Position numbers and translations under genes: made by a program | The notes under the pieces: generated by a model | The model's database searches: none | Told to the model about the DNA's origin: nothing | The model's input: only the letters and a program-made list of their open reading frames with translations | DNA from: Pleurotus ostreatus/Saccharomyces cerevisiae fusant | Lineage: Eukaryota; Opisthokonta | Direction of reading: 5' to 3' | DNA length: 64,000 nt | NCBI GenBank assembly: GCA_024196135.1 | Contig: JAMQCK010000081.1 | Coordinates: 20,903 to 84,902 of the forward strand | Part shown: positions 32,795 to 45,441 of the stretch, in pieces | Layout of the letters: each line of letters begins with the position of its first letter | Numbering within the stretch: position 1 is the first letter of the stretch

Positions 32795-35581
32795 CTACCT
32801 CCACACCACCTCTAAACCTTCCCGTGCCGTCGTACTCCGCGATTGCAACCGTCGGACGCTGTGCATGACGAAGGATGGCGACGAGGACTGGATGGAATCA
32901 GACGAAGGGTCGGTCGCAGGCTGAGCAGGCGGTGGTTGCTTTCGAATCGCAGGTAGTACATGACTTTGTGTCGCAGTCACGGCGTCCTCTCGAAGTGAAC
33001 GAGAAGTGTCGTCGGGGAAAGAGTCGCCAGCTTGCGAAGATTCAGAAAGGGGAAAAGACATGAGAGAAGCCGTTGTCGGTAGCGGAGAATACGAGGTGGT
33101 AGCCTGAGCAGGCGGAGGTCCCAGATCTATAGCGGGCGAAGACGATAAAGCAGGAAGGGAAGACAGCGCAGAACGAGCAGCAGCAGCCAGGAGGGGAGAA
33201 GACGAGCAGAGGTCGATGCAGACTCGGTCTTCTGTCTGACGAGGTGGATGCGAAGGAGGTTGAGAGGAATGCGGAGAGCGAGATCGCGAACCAATCGGCG
33301 AGTGAGCAAGAGGCGAGTCAATTGGAGATGCACGCGAAGGACGAGGAGAGCGAGAACGAGGGAATACCGGAGAGTGCACTGTAGTGGGTGTTGGTGACCG
33401 AGAGACAGGTACGTTGACCGGCTGCGAGAGAATCGCGATGGCAGGGCGGGCACTAGGGACTTCCGAAGAACGAGCGCCAGACGTGAACGGCGCCAGCATA
33501 GACGTTATCGGAGGTTGGTACGAGCGAGTCTTGCTCTGTCGAGTAGAGGACATCCTGAGGCGCGTAGAGGACGTACCGCCGTTGCTTCGTTGGGGCGTAT
33601 CGCCGCTGCTTCGTTGGGACGTATCGTTCCGTGCACTTGTCGGACCGACAACCGACTTCCGTCCCGCAGTCGTCCTCGCACTTCGCGCAGAAGCCGTACT
33701 CGTCTTCGCTGTCCGCTCAGACGCCTCACTAGCCCTCTTCCTCGTCCGCGCCCCACCATCAGGCGTCCGCCACACCCCAGTCGCCGCATCGACTAGCTGC
33801 GACGCCGTGCGCACCGTCTCCGCGAGGCGGTCGTGGAAGGCGGCGAGGGGCTTCAGGGGCTTGGTGCTGGAAGGGTGGGTCTTCGTGCTGGACGGATGGG
33901 GGGTCTGAGCGGTAGACGGGAGGGTGGTCTGAGCGGTAGACGGGCGGGTTCTGTAGGCGTTGATGCGAAGAGATGTCCTGGTGGTAGTGGAGATGGGCGT
34001 CTTGAAGGCAGAGAATGGAGCTGGCTCCGCACCGGAGCGCAGCACTGGCTTCGAGCTGGAGGAAAGGGTGTGTATTGAAGTCGACGGAAGAGCATCCTTG
34101 GTGGTCAAAGGAAGGGCCGTTCTCGTAGCAGCATCGGGCGAGAACGGCGGGGCGGAGCCAGCGTGCAAGGCGCTTGCTACGTTGACGGGATCTGAGGATC
34201 CAGTTGTGCTGTTGAGTTCAGGATCGTGAACCTCGCTGCAACCGCTCTGCGTGTCTGCAGCACGAGGAAGGCCGCCGGAACCAAGTAGCCGGTCGCGAAC
34301 GCTGGTCATGCAGAAAGCCGGTGCTGGAGACGAAGCACGGCCTGGATCAGGCAGAGTCGAGGGCGCTGGCGGCACATTCCTCGTTAGGACCGACACAAAT
34401 GTGAGCGATGCCGGTCCTGCGATTAGTACGTCCCTACGAAGATATACATCAGCGAGTAACACTGGATATATGCGCGCACACACGCACCTTTTCCTTGTCA
34501 TTCGACGGCCTGGCCGTCCAGTCGCAAGCTTGGTTTTCGCCCCTACGACGGACTCCTCCAGCGGCACCAGCTTCAACGGCATAGTGTCCGCCAACTGCGC
34601 AGGTTGTTTCCTATGCGGTTTCTTGCCCGGAGGCGGTAGGATTGAGTCCGTAGCACAGCTTGAGAAGTAGGCTTTCGGGAGGATCGGCGGAGCGTGGGTG
34701 CGCCACTTGGGGCGGTATCTCGGCTTGGCTACAGCGGTAGGACGAGACGGTGATGCAGCGGCAGCCCGAGACAACGAGGTAGCTGCAGAGCGAGAGGGGG
34801 AAGCAGCGGCAGCGGCCCTTTGAGCCGCAGCCCGAAAGTGGGAGATCGACCTCTCGAAAGTGGTACGTCGTCTGGGGTCGACAAGGTGGCCGGTCTTCCT
34901 CGGTCGTTTGGGAGGCTTGCTGTTGCCATTTGCGGCAACGAAGGTCAGGGGTATGCGAGGAGGCGTAGTCGGTAGTTCGGGTTCGACGGGGACGGTGCCG
35001 CCACATTCTAGGGCCGACATGGTAAGTCGATGCGAGAGGGATTTCTTCTTGCGAGGTGGAGCAGCGACAGAAGGAGAACCGGGCGGAGAGCTGGCGAGGC
35101 GTGCGAGAGGCTCGTCATCATCGTTGTTGACGGCTTCACCCTGCTGGTCTTCTGCTTCGTCGGCGTCGTCCTCTGGAGGCGCATAGTCAGGGTCGATCTC
35201 CGCAAAGTGTACACGTCGACGCTTGTGTCTTCCACGATAAGTCGTCGTCCTCGCCGCAGAGCTTCGTTGTAGGAAAGCTTCAATAGTCAGAGGGTCCGAG
35301 TCCTTGGGCGAAGCAAGCTCGTCGATGAGAGGCCCGTCGTCTTCAATAGCAATCGAAGAATCGTCCTTCTCCGCGGTCTCGTCCGAAGCAGCGGCTCCAA
35401 TATGGGCAATTGGCGGACATGAGGGGGACCGAGAGGTACGAGTAGAGTGGTCACGTCGAGAGCTTCTCAGGTTGTACGTGCGCTGCGACGGACTTGGACT
35501 CGTGTCGAAAATGCAGGAAGGCTCGACGGTGATGGAGCGCTTGCGCTTCCTTCGCGTCTGTCCTTGAGGTAAGCATAGCAT
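32795..35581 (-). CDS. Long intrinsically disordered, probably nuclear protein
   Basis: One open frame of 928 codons, almost all Ser, Pro, Thr, Arg and Ala-rich. Basic clusters (RRKRKR, RHKRRRVHF, PPRKKKSLSHR, KPPKRPRKTG) look like nuclear localisation signals, and repeated ASPSR/SPS motifs suggest proline-directed phosphorylation. Acidic patches occur near the N-terminus. A stretch near 34430-34490 (RCVCARIYPVLLADVYLRRD) looks like read-through of a short intron. A better start may be an upstream exon beginning at ATG 35671 (MSLLIAVTAQVARMLESA), which joins by GTGAGC...GACAG in phase at TRRKRKRS. No domain recognised; a chromatin or transcription role is only inference. Confidence 0.65.
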   Translation of the reverse strand: MLCLPQGQTRRKRKRSITVEPSCIFDTSPSPSQRTYNLRSSRRDHSTRTSRSPSCPPIAHIGAAASDETAEKDDSSIAIEDDGPLIDELASPKDSDPLTIEAFLQRSSAARTTTYRGRHKRRRVHFAEIDPDYAPPEDDADEAEDQQGEAVNNDDDEPLARLASSPPGSPSVAAPPRKKKSLSHRLTMSALECGGTVPVEPELPTTPPRIPLTFVAANGNSKPPKRPRKTGHLVDPRRRTTFERSISHFRAAAQRAAAAASPSRSAATSLSRAAAASPSRPTAVAKPRYRPKWRTHAPPILPKAYFSSCATDSILPPPGKKPHRKQPAQLADTMPLKLVPLEESVVGAKTKLATGRPGRRMTRKRCVCARIYPVLLADVYLRRDVLIAGPASLTFVSVLTRNVPPAPSTLPDPGRASSPAPAFCMTSVRDRLLGSGGLPRAADTQSGCSEVHDPELNSTTGSSDPVNVASALHAGSAPPFSPDAATRTALPLTTKDALPSTSIHTLSSSSKPVLRSGAEPAPFSAFKTPISTTTRTSLRINAYRTRPSTAQTTLPSTAQTPHPSSTKTHPSSTKPLKPLAAFHDRLAETVRTASQLVDAATGVWRTPDGGARTRKRASEASERTAKTSTASARSARTTAGRKSVVGPTSARNDTSQRSSGDTPQRSNGGTSSTRLRMSSTRQSKTRSYQPPITSMLAPFTSGARSSEVPSARPAIAILSQPVNVPVSRSPTPTTVHSPVFPRSRSPRPSRASPIDSPLAHSPIGSRSRSPHSSQPPSHPPRQTEDRVCIDLCSSSPLLAAAARSALSSLPALSSSPAIDLGPPPAQATTSYSPLPTTASLMSFPLSESSQAGDSFPDDTSRSLREDAVTATQSHVLPAIRKQPPPAQPATDPSSDSIQSSSPSFVMHSVRRLQSRSTTAREGLEVVWR

Positions 35582-36223
35582 ATACCCAGTTCCCCGTCTA
35601 TTCCAAGCAGCTCACAGCGCTCTCGAGCATCCTGGCGACCTGGGCGGTGACAGCGATGAGGAGGCTCACATGAAGGAAGAGGCCAAGACCGGATTGATCC
35701 CGAGGATCGGACCGGAAGTAAACTCGAAACAAGGGATTCCTTTCGGGGATAGCTTTATGACTTCATTGTCGAACTTTGAGCACGCCTTGCGGGGAGGCGT
35801 GCCCGCTGGAGGACCACACCGACTGGGCTTCCCATGCAGAAATGTGCCGATGATTGACTTTCACTATACATTTGAGTACTGGAAGCTTCGTTCACGTTCG
35901 CTGCATGACCTGAAGACGCTTGAGCCCTGCTTTCCAAACTCTCCCCTCTGTTTCGCCTAGACTTCTGCCCACGAACTTCTCCAATGCAACCCTCAGCCAA
36001 TCCCCTCCTCGCCGCTATCAATCGCGCTCGGCAGCGGGCTTAGTGGAGGCCCCAATAATCTGGTGCATTACGCTAATTCACGTGGAGATCAGCAGCCCGC
36101 CGTGACGTCAGGCCCCAGTCATGCCTGCGCTCATAAAGCGCGGCGGCGAATGTGCGCGTCCCATCTTGCCTCTTTCCTCCGCATACACCTCATTCCACGA
36201 CCAGCACAACACACCAGACGATC
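35582..36223. other. Intergenic, divergent promoters
   Basis: Promoter region shared by the disordered protein and the small mitochondrial protein. It may contain a 5' coding exon of the former (35671-35618). Confidence 0.45.
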
Positions 36224-36950
36224 ATGCAAGCCATTCAGACTGCTACTCGCGCCTCTGCGCGCACTGCGTTCCGGGCTGCCGCGACTAGGAGCGGCGCGGT
36301 GGGTGTGAGGTGAGTAGACACTAGCATGGGATGTAGACGGTGTTGCTGACGCGTAGCGTAGGTACAGCAGGTAAGATACCCGCAAGTTTCCCGGCTTGCA
36401 ACCTAAGCTCATAACAGCACCAGCACCATGCACGACAACGACCCGAAGGTGTGTACATGCGCTGCTGCACTGTGAGACCGTGAGCTCATACCAAGCGCGT
36501 CGTCAGACCTTGGAGCTCGAGAAGCAGCGCAACCTCGCTGGCAAGCAGCACCACAGCGCGTCCGCCCCGCACGAAGAGCACGCTCCAGGCTGGAACGAGC
36601 ACCTCGCATCTGCGTCGGAAGCGTCCGTCAAGGTGCGCTCACCTCCCTCTCATGCATCTCATCCGTACTCACCTGCCCATCAGGCCGACCAAGCCCCGCA
36701 CGGCGACCCCGCCGAGATGCAGCGCAAGACCATCGACGGCATCAAGCGCCGCCACATGCACGACGACAGCTCCGAGCCCACCACCGCCTCCTTCTCGCGC
36801 GACTCCGTCGAGGGGCCGCTATCGGAGGGTGGTGCCAAGGAGTTCGTGAAAAAGACCGTGCGCGAGGAGACTACTGAAGTTGTCAAAGATAAGAACTTCA
36901 ATCCGACGATGGCCGAGGAGTTCGTCAAGGCGGACCGGGGAGACCTATGA
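36224..36950 (+). CDS. Small predicted mitochondrial protein, conserved fungal type
   Basis: Starts MQAIQTATRASARTAFRAAA, an Arg/Ala/Ser-rich amphipathic presequence. Exon 1 (36224-36309) is followed by a probable 9-nt exon (36362-36370) and exon 3 from 36418. Further exons carry TMHDNDPK, TLELEKQRNLAGKQHH, HAPGWNEHLASASEASVK and DPAEMQRKTIDGIKRRHMHD, then FVKKTVREETTEVVKDKNFN. The hydrophilic, charged, His-rich composition resembles uncharacterised basidiomycete mitochondrial proteins. With or without the microexon the frame is kept (VRYSSTSTMHD versus VSTSTMHD). It converges with the PP2A gene. Function unknown. Confidence 0.78.
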
Positions 36951-37287
36951 GCTTGGGTTGCTGCGTCGAAGAACGTTGGATTGGAGCGGATAGCGTCAAG
37001 TTGGAGCAGTCGCTGAATCTGTATCATCCCTCGCACGAAGCCTCGAATTAACCATGTACCATAGTCAAATCAGGACTTACCTTCGCATGCACAAGTTACC
37101 TACCTTTACCATGTACTATACTCTTGCCAGTCGCTTGAATGTCACTGTGCTCTAGTCTTCCAGCGCACTCGTCCGTCTTCGATTGTGGTATGCGAGGTAA
37201 ATACAATTGTAAAGCTGAGCGAATGGTGCACAGATTATCTTCAATCGATCTTCCTATGAGAATTACACTATGGGCACGGCTCTAACA
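36951..37287. other. Intergenic, convergent 3' ends
   Basis: AT-richer shared 3' flank of the mitochondrial and PP2A genes. No supportable gene. Confidence 0.5.
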
Positions 37288-38534
<1,247 letters not shown>

Positions 38535-38676
38535 TGTTGCGGTTTTTCGGGAAGAGGAGATGAGGGTATTGAACAAGGAATGAGATCTCGGGAAGGCGCG
38601 TGACGCGCCGAAGTCACGGAGGGATGTGACTTTGGATGCCCAATTTCGCGACTTGTACGCGTTCTCATCTAAAGCC
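38535..38676. promoter_or_regulatory. 142-bp bidirectional promoter between PP2A and CCT5
   Basis: The start codons of two divergent housekeeping genes are separated by only 142 bases, so 5' UTRs and core promoters must share this space. I see no strong TATA box. Confidence 0.6.
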
Positions 38677-40770
38677 ATGTCTGCAGCAAACTTGGGAGAC
38701 GTGCAGGCACAGTACGCGACGGACGAGGTGCGTAACGAATGCTGAAGCTGGGGCATACACTGAACAAACACAGTACGGTCGTCCGTTCATCATCTTGCGC
38801 GAGCAAGGAAAGAAAACGCGTACGCATGGTGTAGAAGCCATTAAGGTCAGATCGTTCATCGGGAGTGCATTCCCTATCTGACTAGTACTCCAGTCGCATA
38901 TTTTGGCCGCCAAGACAGTCGCCAACATCATACGGACATCGCTGGGCCCGCGAGGTACGCGTCTTCCCCTCCCATCAGTCTTTGCCTGACCTCTCCAGGC
39001 CTCGACAAAATTCTTATCTCCCCCGATGGAGACATCACTGTCACGAATGACGGCGCGACGATCCTTGGCCAGATGGAGGTCGAGCACCAGATCGCAAAGC
39101 TCCTCGTTCAGTTGTCGAAATCGCAGGACGACGAGATCGGTGATGGAACCACCGGTGTAGTCGGTGCGTGGCTCGTCTACCATGTTTGCTTTCTCTAATG
39201 CGCTATGTAGTACTTGCTGGTGCACTCTTGGAGCAGAGCGAAGCGCTGCTTGACCGCGGCATCCACCCTATTCGCATCGCTGACGGTTTCGATCGCGCAT
39301 GCCAGGTCGCCTGCGAGGAGCTCGACCGGATATCCGATCGCGTCGAATTCTCGCGATCCAGCACTGAGAACCTCGTTAAGACGGCTATGACCTCTTTGGG
39401 AAGCAAGATGTGCGTTCATTGGCCATACTTCCTGCCCAACGCCTCACTCACATATCAACCCTCAGCGTCTCGAAAGAGCACCGTCAGTTCGCCGAGATCG
39501 CCGTGGACGCTGTACTTCAGGTCGCTGACCTCGAGCGGCGCGACGTGCTCTTCGACCTCATCAAGGTCGACGGCAAGGTCGGCGGCTCGCTCGCAGACAC
39601 CGCGCTCATCAAGGGCGTCCTCGTCGACAAGGACTTCTCCCACTCGCAGATGCCATCCCAGGTCCGCGACGCGCGCCTCGCGATCCTCACCTGCCCGTTC
39701 GAGCCCCCGCGCCCGAAGACGAAGCACAAGCTGGACATCACGAGCGTCGAAGAGTACCGCCACCTGCGCGAGTACGAGCAGGGCAAATTCGCGGACATGA
39801 TCAAGCGCGTGAAGGACGCGGGCGCGAACCTGGTGATCTGCCAGTGGGGCTTCGACGACGAGGCGAACCACTTGCTGATGCAGAACGACTTGCCTGCTGT
39901 GCGATGGGTGGGTGGCCCGGAGATTGAGCTGATTGCGATTGCGACGCAAGGACGGATTGTTCCTCGGTTTGAAGACCTTACACCGGAGAAGCTTGGCCGT
40001 GCGGGTGTTGTGCGTGAAGTGACCTTCGGCACGACGCGCGACAAGATGCTCGTCATCGAGGAGTGCGCCAACACGCGGGCGGTCACGATCTTTGTGCGAG
40101 GCGGTAACAAGATGGTGCATCTGACAATTTATGGCTAAGGAGGTAGCACTACTGACAATTCAACAGATCGTTGACGAGGCAAAGCGTGCTCTTCACGATG
40201 CTATCTGTGCCGTGCGCAATCTTGTTGTGGACAACCGCGTCGTCTACGGCGGTGGTGCCGCTGACATCAGCGCATCTATCGCTGTGTCAAAGGCAGCGGA
40301 TGAGGTGAGATCCACTGCTCGTGTGCTCAATGCATCGTTAACCACGCTCGTGTCAGATCCCTTCGATCGAACAGTACGCCGTCCGCGCGTTCTCCGCTGC
40401 GCTGGAATCCGTGCCATTGGCATTGGCAGAAAACAGCGGTCTCTCGCCCATTGAGACCCTCGCAGAAGTTCGCAGCCGACAGATCAACGAGGGCAACTCG
40501 AGGTTGGGCATCGATTGCTCAGGTAAGGGCAACAATGGTGCGTTTCATTTCTCTTGCTTCGATATTATCGCATTCTGATGTCATGTCTAGACATGAAGGA
40601 GCAGTTCGTGTACGACCCGCTTGTGTCGAAACGGCAGCAGTACCTGCTCGCGACGCAGCTTGTGCGAGCGGTGCTGAAGATTGGTGAGCCCTTGCCAACG
40701 TTTCCTTCCAATGCCCTTTGCTGAATCTTTCTCAGATGATGTGATTGTTGCTGGCGAGGCTGAAGAATAG
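38677..40770 (+). CDS. CCT5: T-complex protein 1 subunit epsilon (CCT5)
   Basis: Starts [17 protein letters not shown] and then, after an intron, [20 protein letters not shown], the CCT-epsilon N-terminus. ATPase motifs include [20 protein letters not shown] and [20 protein letters not shown]; later blocks are [49 protein letters not shown] [40 protein letters not shown] and [16 protein letters not shown]. It ends [11 protein letters not shown]. The subunit forms part of the eight-member ring that folds actin, tubulin and WD40 proteins in the cytosol. Eight or more short introns break it. Length and motifs are complete. Confidence 0.95.
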
Positions 40771-41328
40771 AGAAACATCTGTATCCATTAGTAACTTACT
40801 CCGTACTACATACTGACTGCTGTCTGACTATTGCATGGTTTGGCTGAGCGTAGCCACAAATGCTTCATGGTCCCGACGTTCTTCGAGTGCATTATCTTTG
40901 CGGGAGATTCGGAGATCTCCCGATCCCCGAGACGGATATCTCGGGTGCTTTCCAGCATTGGGGACACCTTTTGGACGGAAGGAAGAAAGTTTATGGTGCC
41001 TTTTGTCCCGATGGGTACTGTGTTCGGACCGGATTCCGACTACCTTAGCACTTCGAGCCGTCCAGTTCCTACATATGTAGCTTTTCACCTACAAATTTAA
41101 GCTAGAAAGAAGGGGGTCCATCTTGGGCATGCATTTTTTTGCTCCTGAATATTTCTGCGAAGGCACTGTTGCTACATGAATATTTTGGTGCAAGGCGTGG
41201 ATTCCGGCGCTCGGATGCGAAGCCGACTGGGCGTGGGAACATCGTCTAAATTCGGTGAGAAAATGCGGAATAAAACTATCGATCGACCACCGCCGTCCTC
41301 TACGACCAGCTCTGCTTCGTCGTCACGT
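40771..41328. other. AT-richer spacer beside the transposase gene
   Basis: Lower GC than the surroundings. It may include one end of the transposable element, but I could not find an inverted terminal repeat pairing with 44031-44560 by eye. Confidence 0.45.
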
Positions 41329-44030
41329 CTACTGCCCATCTATATACTCCCTTGGCAACTCACGAGGACTACCCACACCAAATCTGGCCAGATACTCATC
41401 CAATGCGACACAATCCTTGATACTCGCCAGGGACTGCCACGTTAGGTCACCATCCACCCACTCGACAAGGAAGACGAGCCGCCGCCCCTCCCGCTTGTGG
41501 CCGATAATGCCAGATACCTCAGCCTCCGCCTCGCTTGTCTCGTCGCCTGTATCGTCGCCAGATGAGATCGAGATCGCTCCATCGCTCTCAGAACCCGGCT
41601 CCGACATGGCTTCTTCGAGGGGGGAAAGCGGACGAGCGAGGAGGCGCGGGCGAGGGCGAGGGCGAGGGCGAGGGCGCGAACGCGTCGTAGGAGATCCGGG
41701 GACTTCATCGTCCTATGGATAGGAATGGTCAGCTGGTGCGTTCCGGCATCATGCTCAAGACTCACCGAATCTGATCCATCAACAGCCAACATCTCAAGCG
41801 CGAAGTCCTCGCCATCTTCCGAGTCGGATACATCAGAACTGACCGTTTCCTCATCACGGCTACTCTGCCCGACCCCTCCCTGTCCACCGCCCCTCGAGCC
41901 CCGCCCCGCAAGACCTCCACGCCCGCGCCCGCGCCCACGACCACGCCCACGCCCACGCCCCTGGCTACGTGCAGCAGCTGCCGCGGCGCGCTCAGCCTGC
42001 TTCTGCTGCCTTCGCGCAAGCCTCTGCGCATCAGCGGCTGCCTTCGCCTGATCCCGCTCCTGCTGCTTCTGTGCGCGCGCAGCCGCGCGCTCCTGAGCCG
42101 CTGCAGCCTTCGCCCGCTGCTTCGCTTCTGCAGCCCGTGCCTTCCACACCGGCTTCATCTGCGCGTGCACATCCTTCACCCTCCTCTCCCACTCGGCGAA
42201 AGCAAGGCTCGCCAATGCCTCCTCCGACGTGAGGTGGCGTGCATGACCATTCGCTGCCGAGCCGAGGACCTTCTTCTTCTTCGGCTTCGACAAGCGCTTG
42301 CGGAGGGTGAGGTTATCGATATCGGCGAGCACAAGCTTCGTGTACGTCTTCTCAAGCTCGGCACCCATGGCTGACATATGGGCATGTAGCTCGTGGATGT
42401 GTGCGAGAAGCGCGGCACGTGGTGCGTCAAGGGAAGGCATGGGAGGATGGCGAGCAACGTAACGAGAGCCCGTAGAAGTAGCAGATGCTGTAGTAGTGGT
42501 CGACGCAATAGACAATGATTCGGATGGAACAAGCATGGATGGTGGTTGTACGTCGATCAGAGCAGCGGCTGTCGTGGAAGTGTTCCTGGCTGGGGCGAAC
42601 TTCTCGGCGGGAATGGCGTGGCGGTTGAAGGGATGAATGCCGGTCATTCGGAAGGCGGAGGCAATCGTCTCAGGCTTGAGCGTTGCATTCCGGACGATGG
42701 CGTAGTGTTCCAGGAAGTTCTCCTTGGTTATGCTGATGTATTGCCGACCAAGTTCTGACACGTGCTTCTTCCACCGCACAGCGAGAGGGCTGAATGCACA
42801 AACATCACATGGCTGCAGAGCATGGGTCGTGTGCGAGGGAAGACAGAGAATGAAGATGCCATTCTTCTCCGCGTAGTCACAGAATTCGTAGGTACAATGC
42901 GAGGTGTGGCCGTCAAGAATGAGTAAGCGCGGACGACCACTGTGGTTCCGCGCACGCGTGAGACGGTCGAAGTCCTTCGTCAACCATAGATATCCGAGAT
43001 GCTGGTCCGTCCAACCGTTCGGCGAGATAAGAACACTGCACGCATGATCAGAATGTTTCCCTAAAGGTCAGAGAAGTTGGGACACGCACCTTGCATTGCA
43101 TGGATTGACACGGCTCCATTCGAGGTTACGGCGTGCAGCCTTAAAGATAGTCGAGGGCTCCAGCACCGTCTTGTCCGCAGCGATGGTCTCCAGAATGGTG
43201 ATAAGCTCCCGATCATTGCTCGCAATAGAGTAGGCATCGCGCTGCGCGCGATCAACAAGAACAGCCTCACGCGCACCTACGCCCAGCTGGATTCCCTTCT
43301 CGTCCATGTTGTAGATGTTCTCGGGAGGGATCTGGTACTCGGTGACAAGCTGATGGAGGATATCGTAGAATTCATTGACGAGAGTGGGGTTCAGAGCTTC
43401 AGCACGGCATTTCTCGAGGCGAACAGATATCTTGACCTTGATGTCGGGGTGGCGATCAAGGAACTTCTTGTACCACTCGGGACCTAGAGCAAGCAAGTCA
43501 GTAAGGGGTGACACAATGCACGACGAGGTACGCACTGATCGGATGGCCAATAATCGCGGATGCATAGCTCGTCAGGAATGCTGGCGTGAGTGGTATTCCG
43601 CGCCGTCCCTTCTCCTTAACGACCTCGGCGAGAATGCGCTCCTGCTCCCGAGATAGATGCTGCTGCTTCTCGTGCGCCTCCGTTCGCGACTTCGCGCCGT
43701 TCAGACGGTCCTTGAAGGTCGTGGGTGCGAGGCCATAGCGACGTGCCGCGGCGTTAATCGGAAGATCTGGAATGCGCTCAAGAGCGGCCTTAGCATACGT
43801 GACACGGGTTCCGATATCGGCCACGCCATCGTCCCGAAGCTGCTTGATGAGGTCCTCGGCACTAAGCCCGTCATACAGATCGGTGAGGTACGCATCGATT
43901 TCCTCTGTTTGGGCATTAGTGACACATTTTCACAGCTGATGCAGCACATACCCCAGCCGTCATCACCATTCACGATGGTCGGATCGATGTTGGGGGCGGT
44001 GTGAAGCTCGGGAACGGGGGGCTCGGACAT
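41329..44030 (-). CDS. Pogo/Tigger-type DDE transposase with C-terminal chromodomain
   Basis: Five exons join cleanly in phase: 44030-43952, 43904-43536, 43483-43090, 43035-41766, 41712-41329, giving 831 residues without stops. A Psq/CENP-B-like helix-turn-helix comes first (LPINAAARRYGLAPTTFKDR). The DDE_1 core has D at about 210 (YNMDEKGIQLG), D at about 322 (LLILDGHTSHC) and D at about 358 (HALQPCDVCAF), a DD36D-like layout as in pogo elements. An Ala/Arg/Gln-rich coiled coil and an RG repeat follow. Residues about 770-820 (EVSGIIGHKREGRRLVFLVE, LTWQSLASIKDC) form a chromodomain. Such transposases cut and paste DNA at TA sites; the chromodomain may steer insertion to methylated-histone chromatin (inference). 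Ends of the element not found. Confidence 0.85.
41648..41677. repeat. Hexanucleotide repeat (GGGCGA)n in the transposase gene
   Basis: About five tandem GGGCGA units. On the minus strand they encode alternating Arg-Pro (RPRPRPRP) just before the chromodomain segment. A similar array at 41925-41965 encodes RGRGRGRG. Confidence 0.8.
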
Positions 44031-44354
44031 GATTGAAGTGCAGTCACGGAAAGATTACGAAGGAGGGCTCGAAGGGAAGCAGCGAGACGCTGGGGAACGG
44101 ACAGAATGAGATGGAGGTTTTTATGATGAGTTCGGTACCTTTCGAACGCCGCCGCGGGCGAGATAACAGAGCACACAAGTTGAAGCATTGATTTGCGAAC
44201 GCCTCGTGTTGGGAAACATGGTACATGGTGCCTAAGGTTGTAGGAGTATGGGGGACTCGGGAAGCGTACTGTCGGGGACATGAAGCCATTATCTGAGACA
44301 TACCACACGGTTCTCGTCAGCTTTGCGTGATATGAGGGAGTGTTATCAACGCAC

Positions 44355-44436
44355 CTTCAAGCTTGGAAGCCACCTCTATGTGCTCGCTCTGCCCCTTGGC
44401 CATGTATCGCTGCTCGAAGGTTGATAGCGACGGCAT
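44355..44436 (-). other. Candidate orphan 5' coding exon
   Basis: From an ATG at 44436 the minus strand reads MPSLSTFEQRYMAKGQSEHI and then EVASKLE, with protein-like composition, and ends at a GTGCGT donor (44354). A CAG acceptor at 44293 continues the frame as DNGFMSPT to another donor (GTACGC). After that no coding continuation is clear before the transposase gene. It may be a small gene, a remnant of a gene cut by the transposon, or chance. Confidence 0.3.
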
Positions 44437-45441
44437 CTAATGATCCCCCGATCAAAATCCAGATAAAATCGGTAAATTCCTGAGATTCTACAGACGGGTT
44501 GAAAGTGATTTAATTAAAGCGGATCCTGAGTTTGAGGTCAATGGAGCCATTCCCGCGCGAGCTACGCTTTTTTCAGGAATTACAAGGTGATTTGGGCACC
44601 ACAAGCAGTACGATAGAAAGAAGCGAGATTAGAAAGGCTGCCCTTGAGATAGGAAAGCGAAAACCCGATCGGCATATGAAGAACGGCCTCGAGGATGGTT
44701 TCGTGCTCTTTGCGCGATGAGGAAGGGAGGAGAGGGCAAGCCTCGCGCTGATCTTCAGCGGAAGCACCTCCGAGATAAGAATTTGTGGCGATGTGCGCAC
44801 GCTACATCATTCCGCGCTCAGTTTCTCAACACGTTTCGCGACCGGCTGCTCCAAATTCTGAATTTGATGTGTATGTGCTAATATGTACAGTATGGACATC
44901 TTTTTCGAGTGGGACTGGCCTTCGTTCGCCTCAAAAGTGCGTCTCGGTCGGCTTCTGGTCTTGGTCGGCTTCCGGTCCGAAGACAGTATACGAGCGTTGT
45001 GAATTTTTCCACGCCACGAGGCAGTTTTGCTTCCAACTCCTTCCGGAGTTGTTGGGCATCCCCACGCACCCCCGTTTCTTCCCCGCCCACTCAGCCGCAC
45101 AACCTCGCAGAGCCGCCCCCCGAAGTTCGGAGGCCTCTTCACCGGTAGATATACTTGACAATGCATGCACCTCTTCTCGCAGGATGCCCAAAGCCTCGTC
45201 CACGATTCGCTCGGTGAAAGTCGGTGAGTGATAGAAAATCGAGGGTTGCTGACGGTGTTCATTTCGGAGGTCAAGGAAAGCGAAGGAAGGGGGGCGACTC
45301 GCGAGAGTGGAGGCAAAACACATTGCGCCTCCTTGCTGCGCACTTGTATTCCGGCGGAATGTGCGCCATGGAAACCGCGCCGTCGCCCCCTCGACGCGCA
45401 TGGCCATGTCAGGCATGCCGTCATGGGGGTGGTAAGCGCGG
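44437..45441. other. Intergenic region, about 1 kb
   Basis: AT-richer near 44440-44520, then GC-rich. Long antisense open frames run across it and into the next gene but have no protein-like composition. Confidence 0.4.

Noticed and set aside
40771..44560. Terminal inverted repeats of the chromodomain transposon
   Set aside because: I compared the flanks by eye and found no convincing matching ends, so no element borders are claimed.
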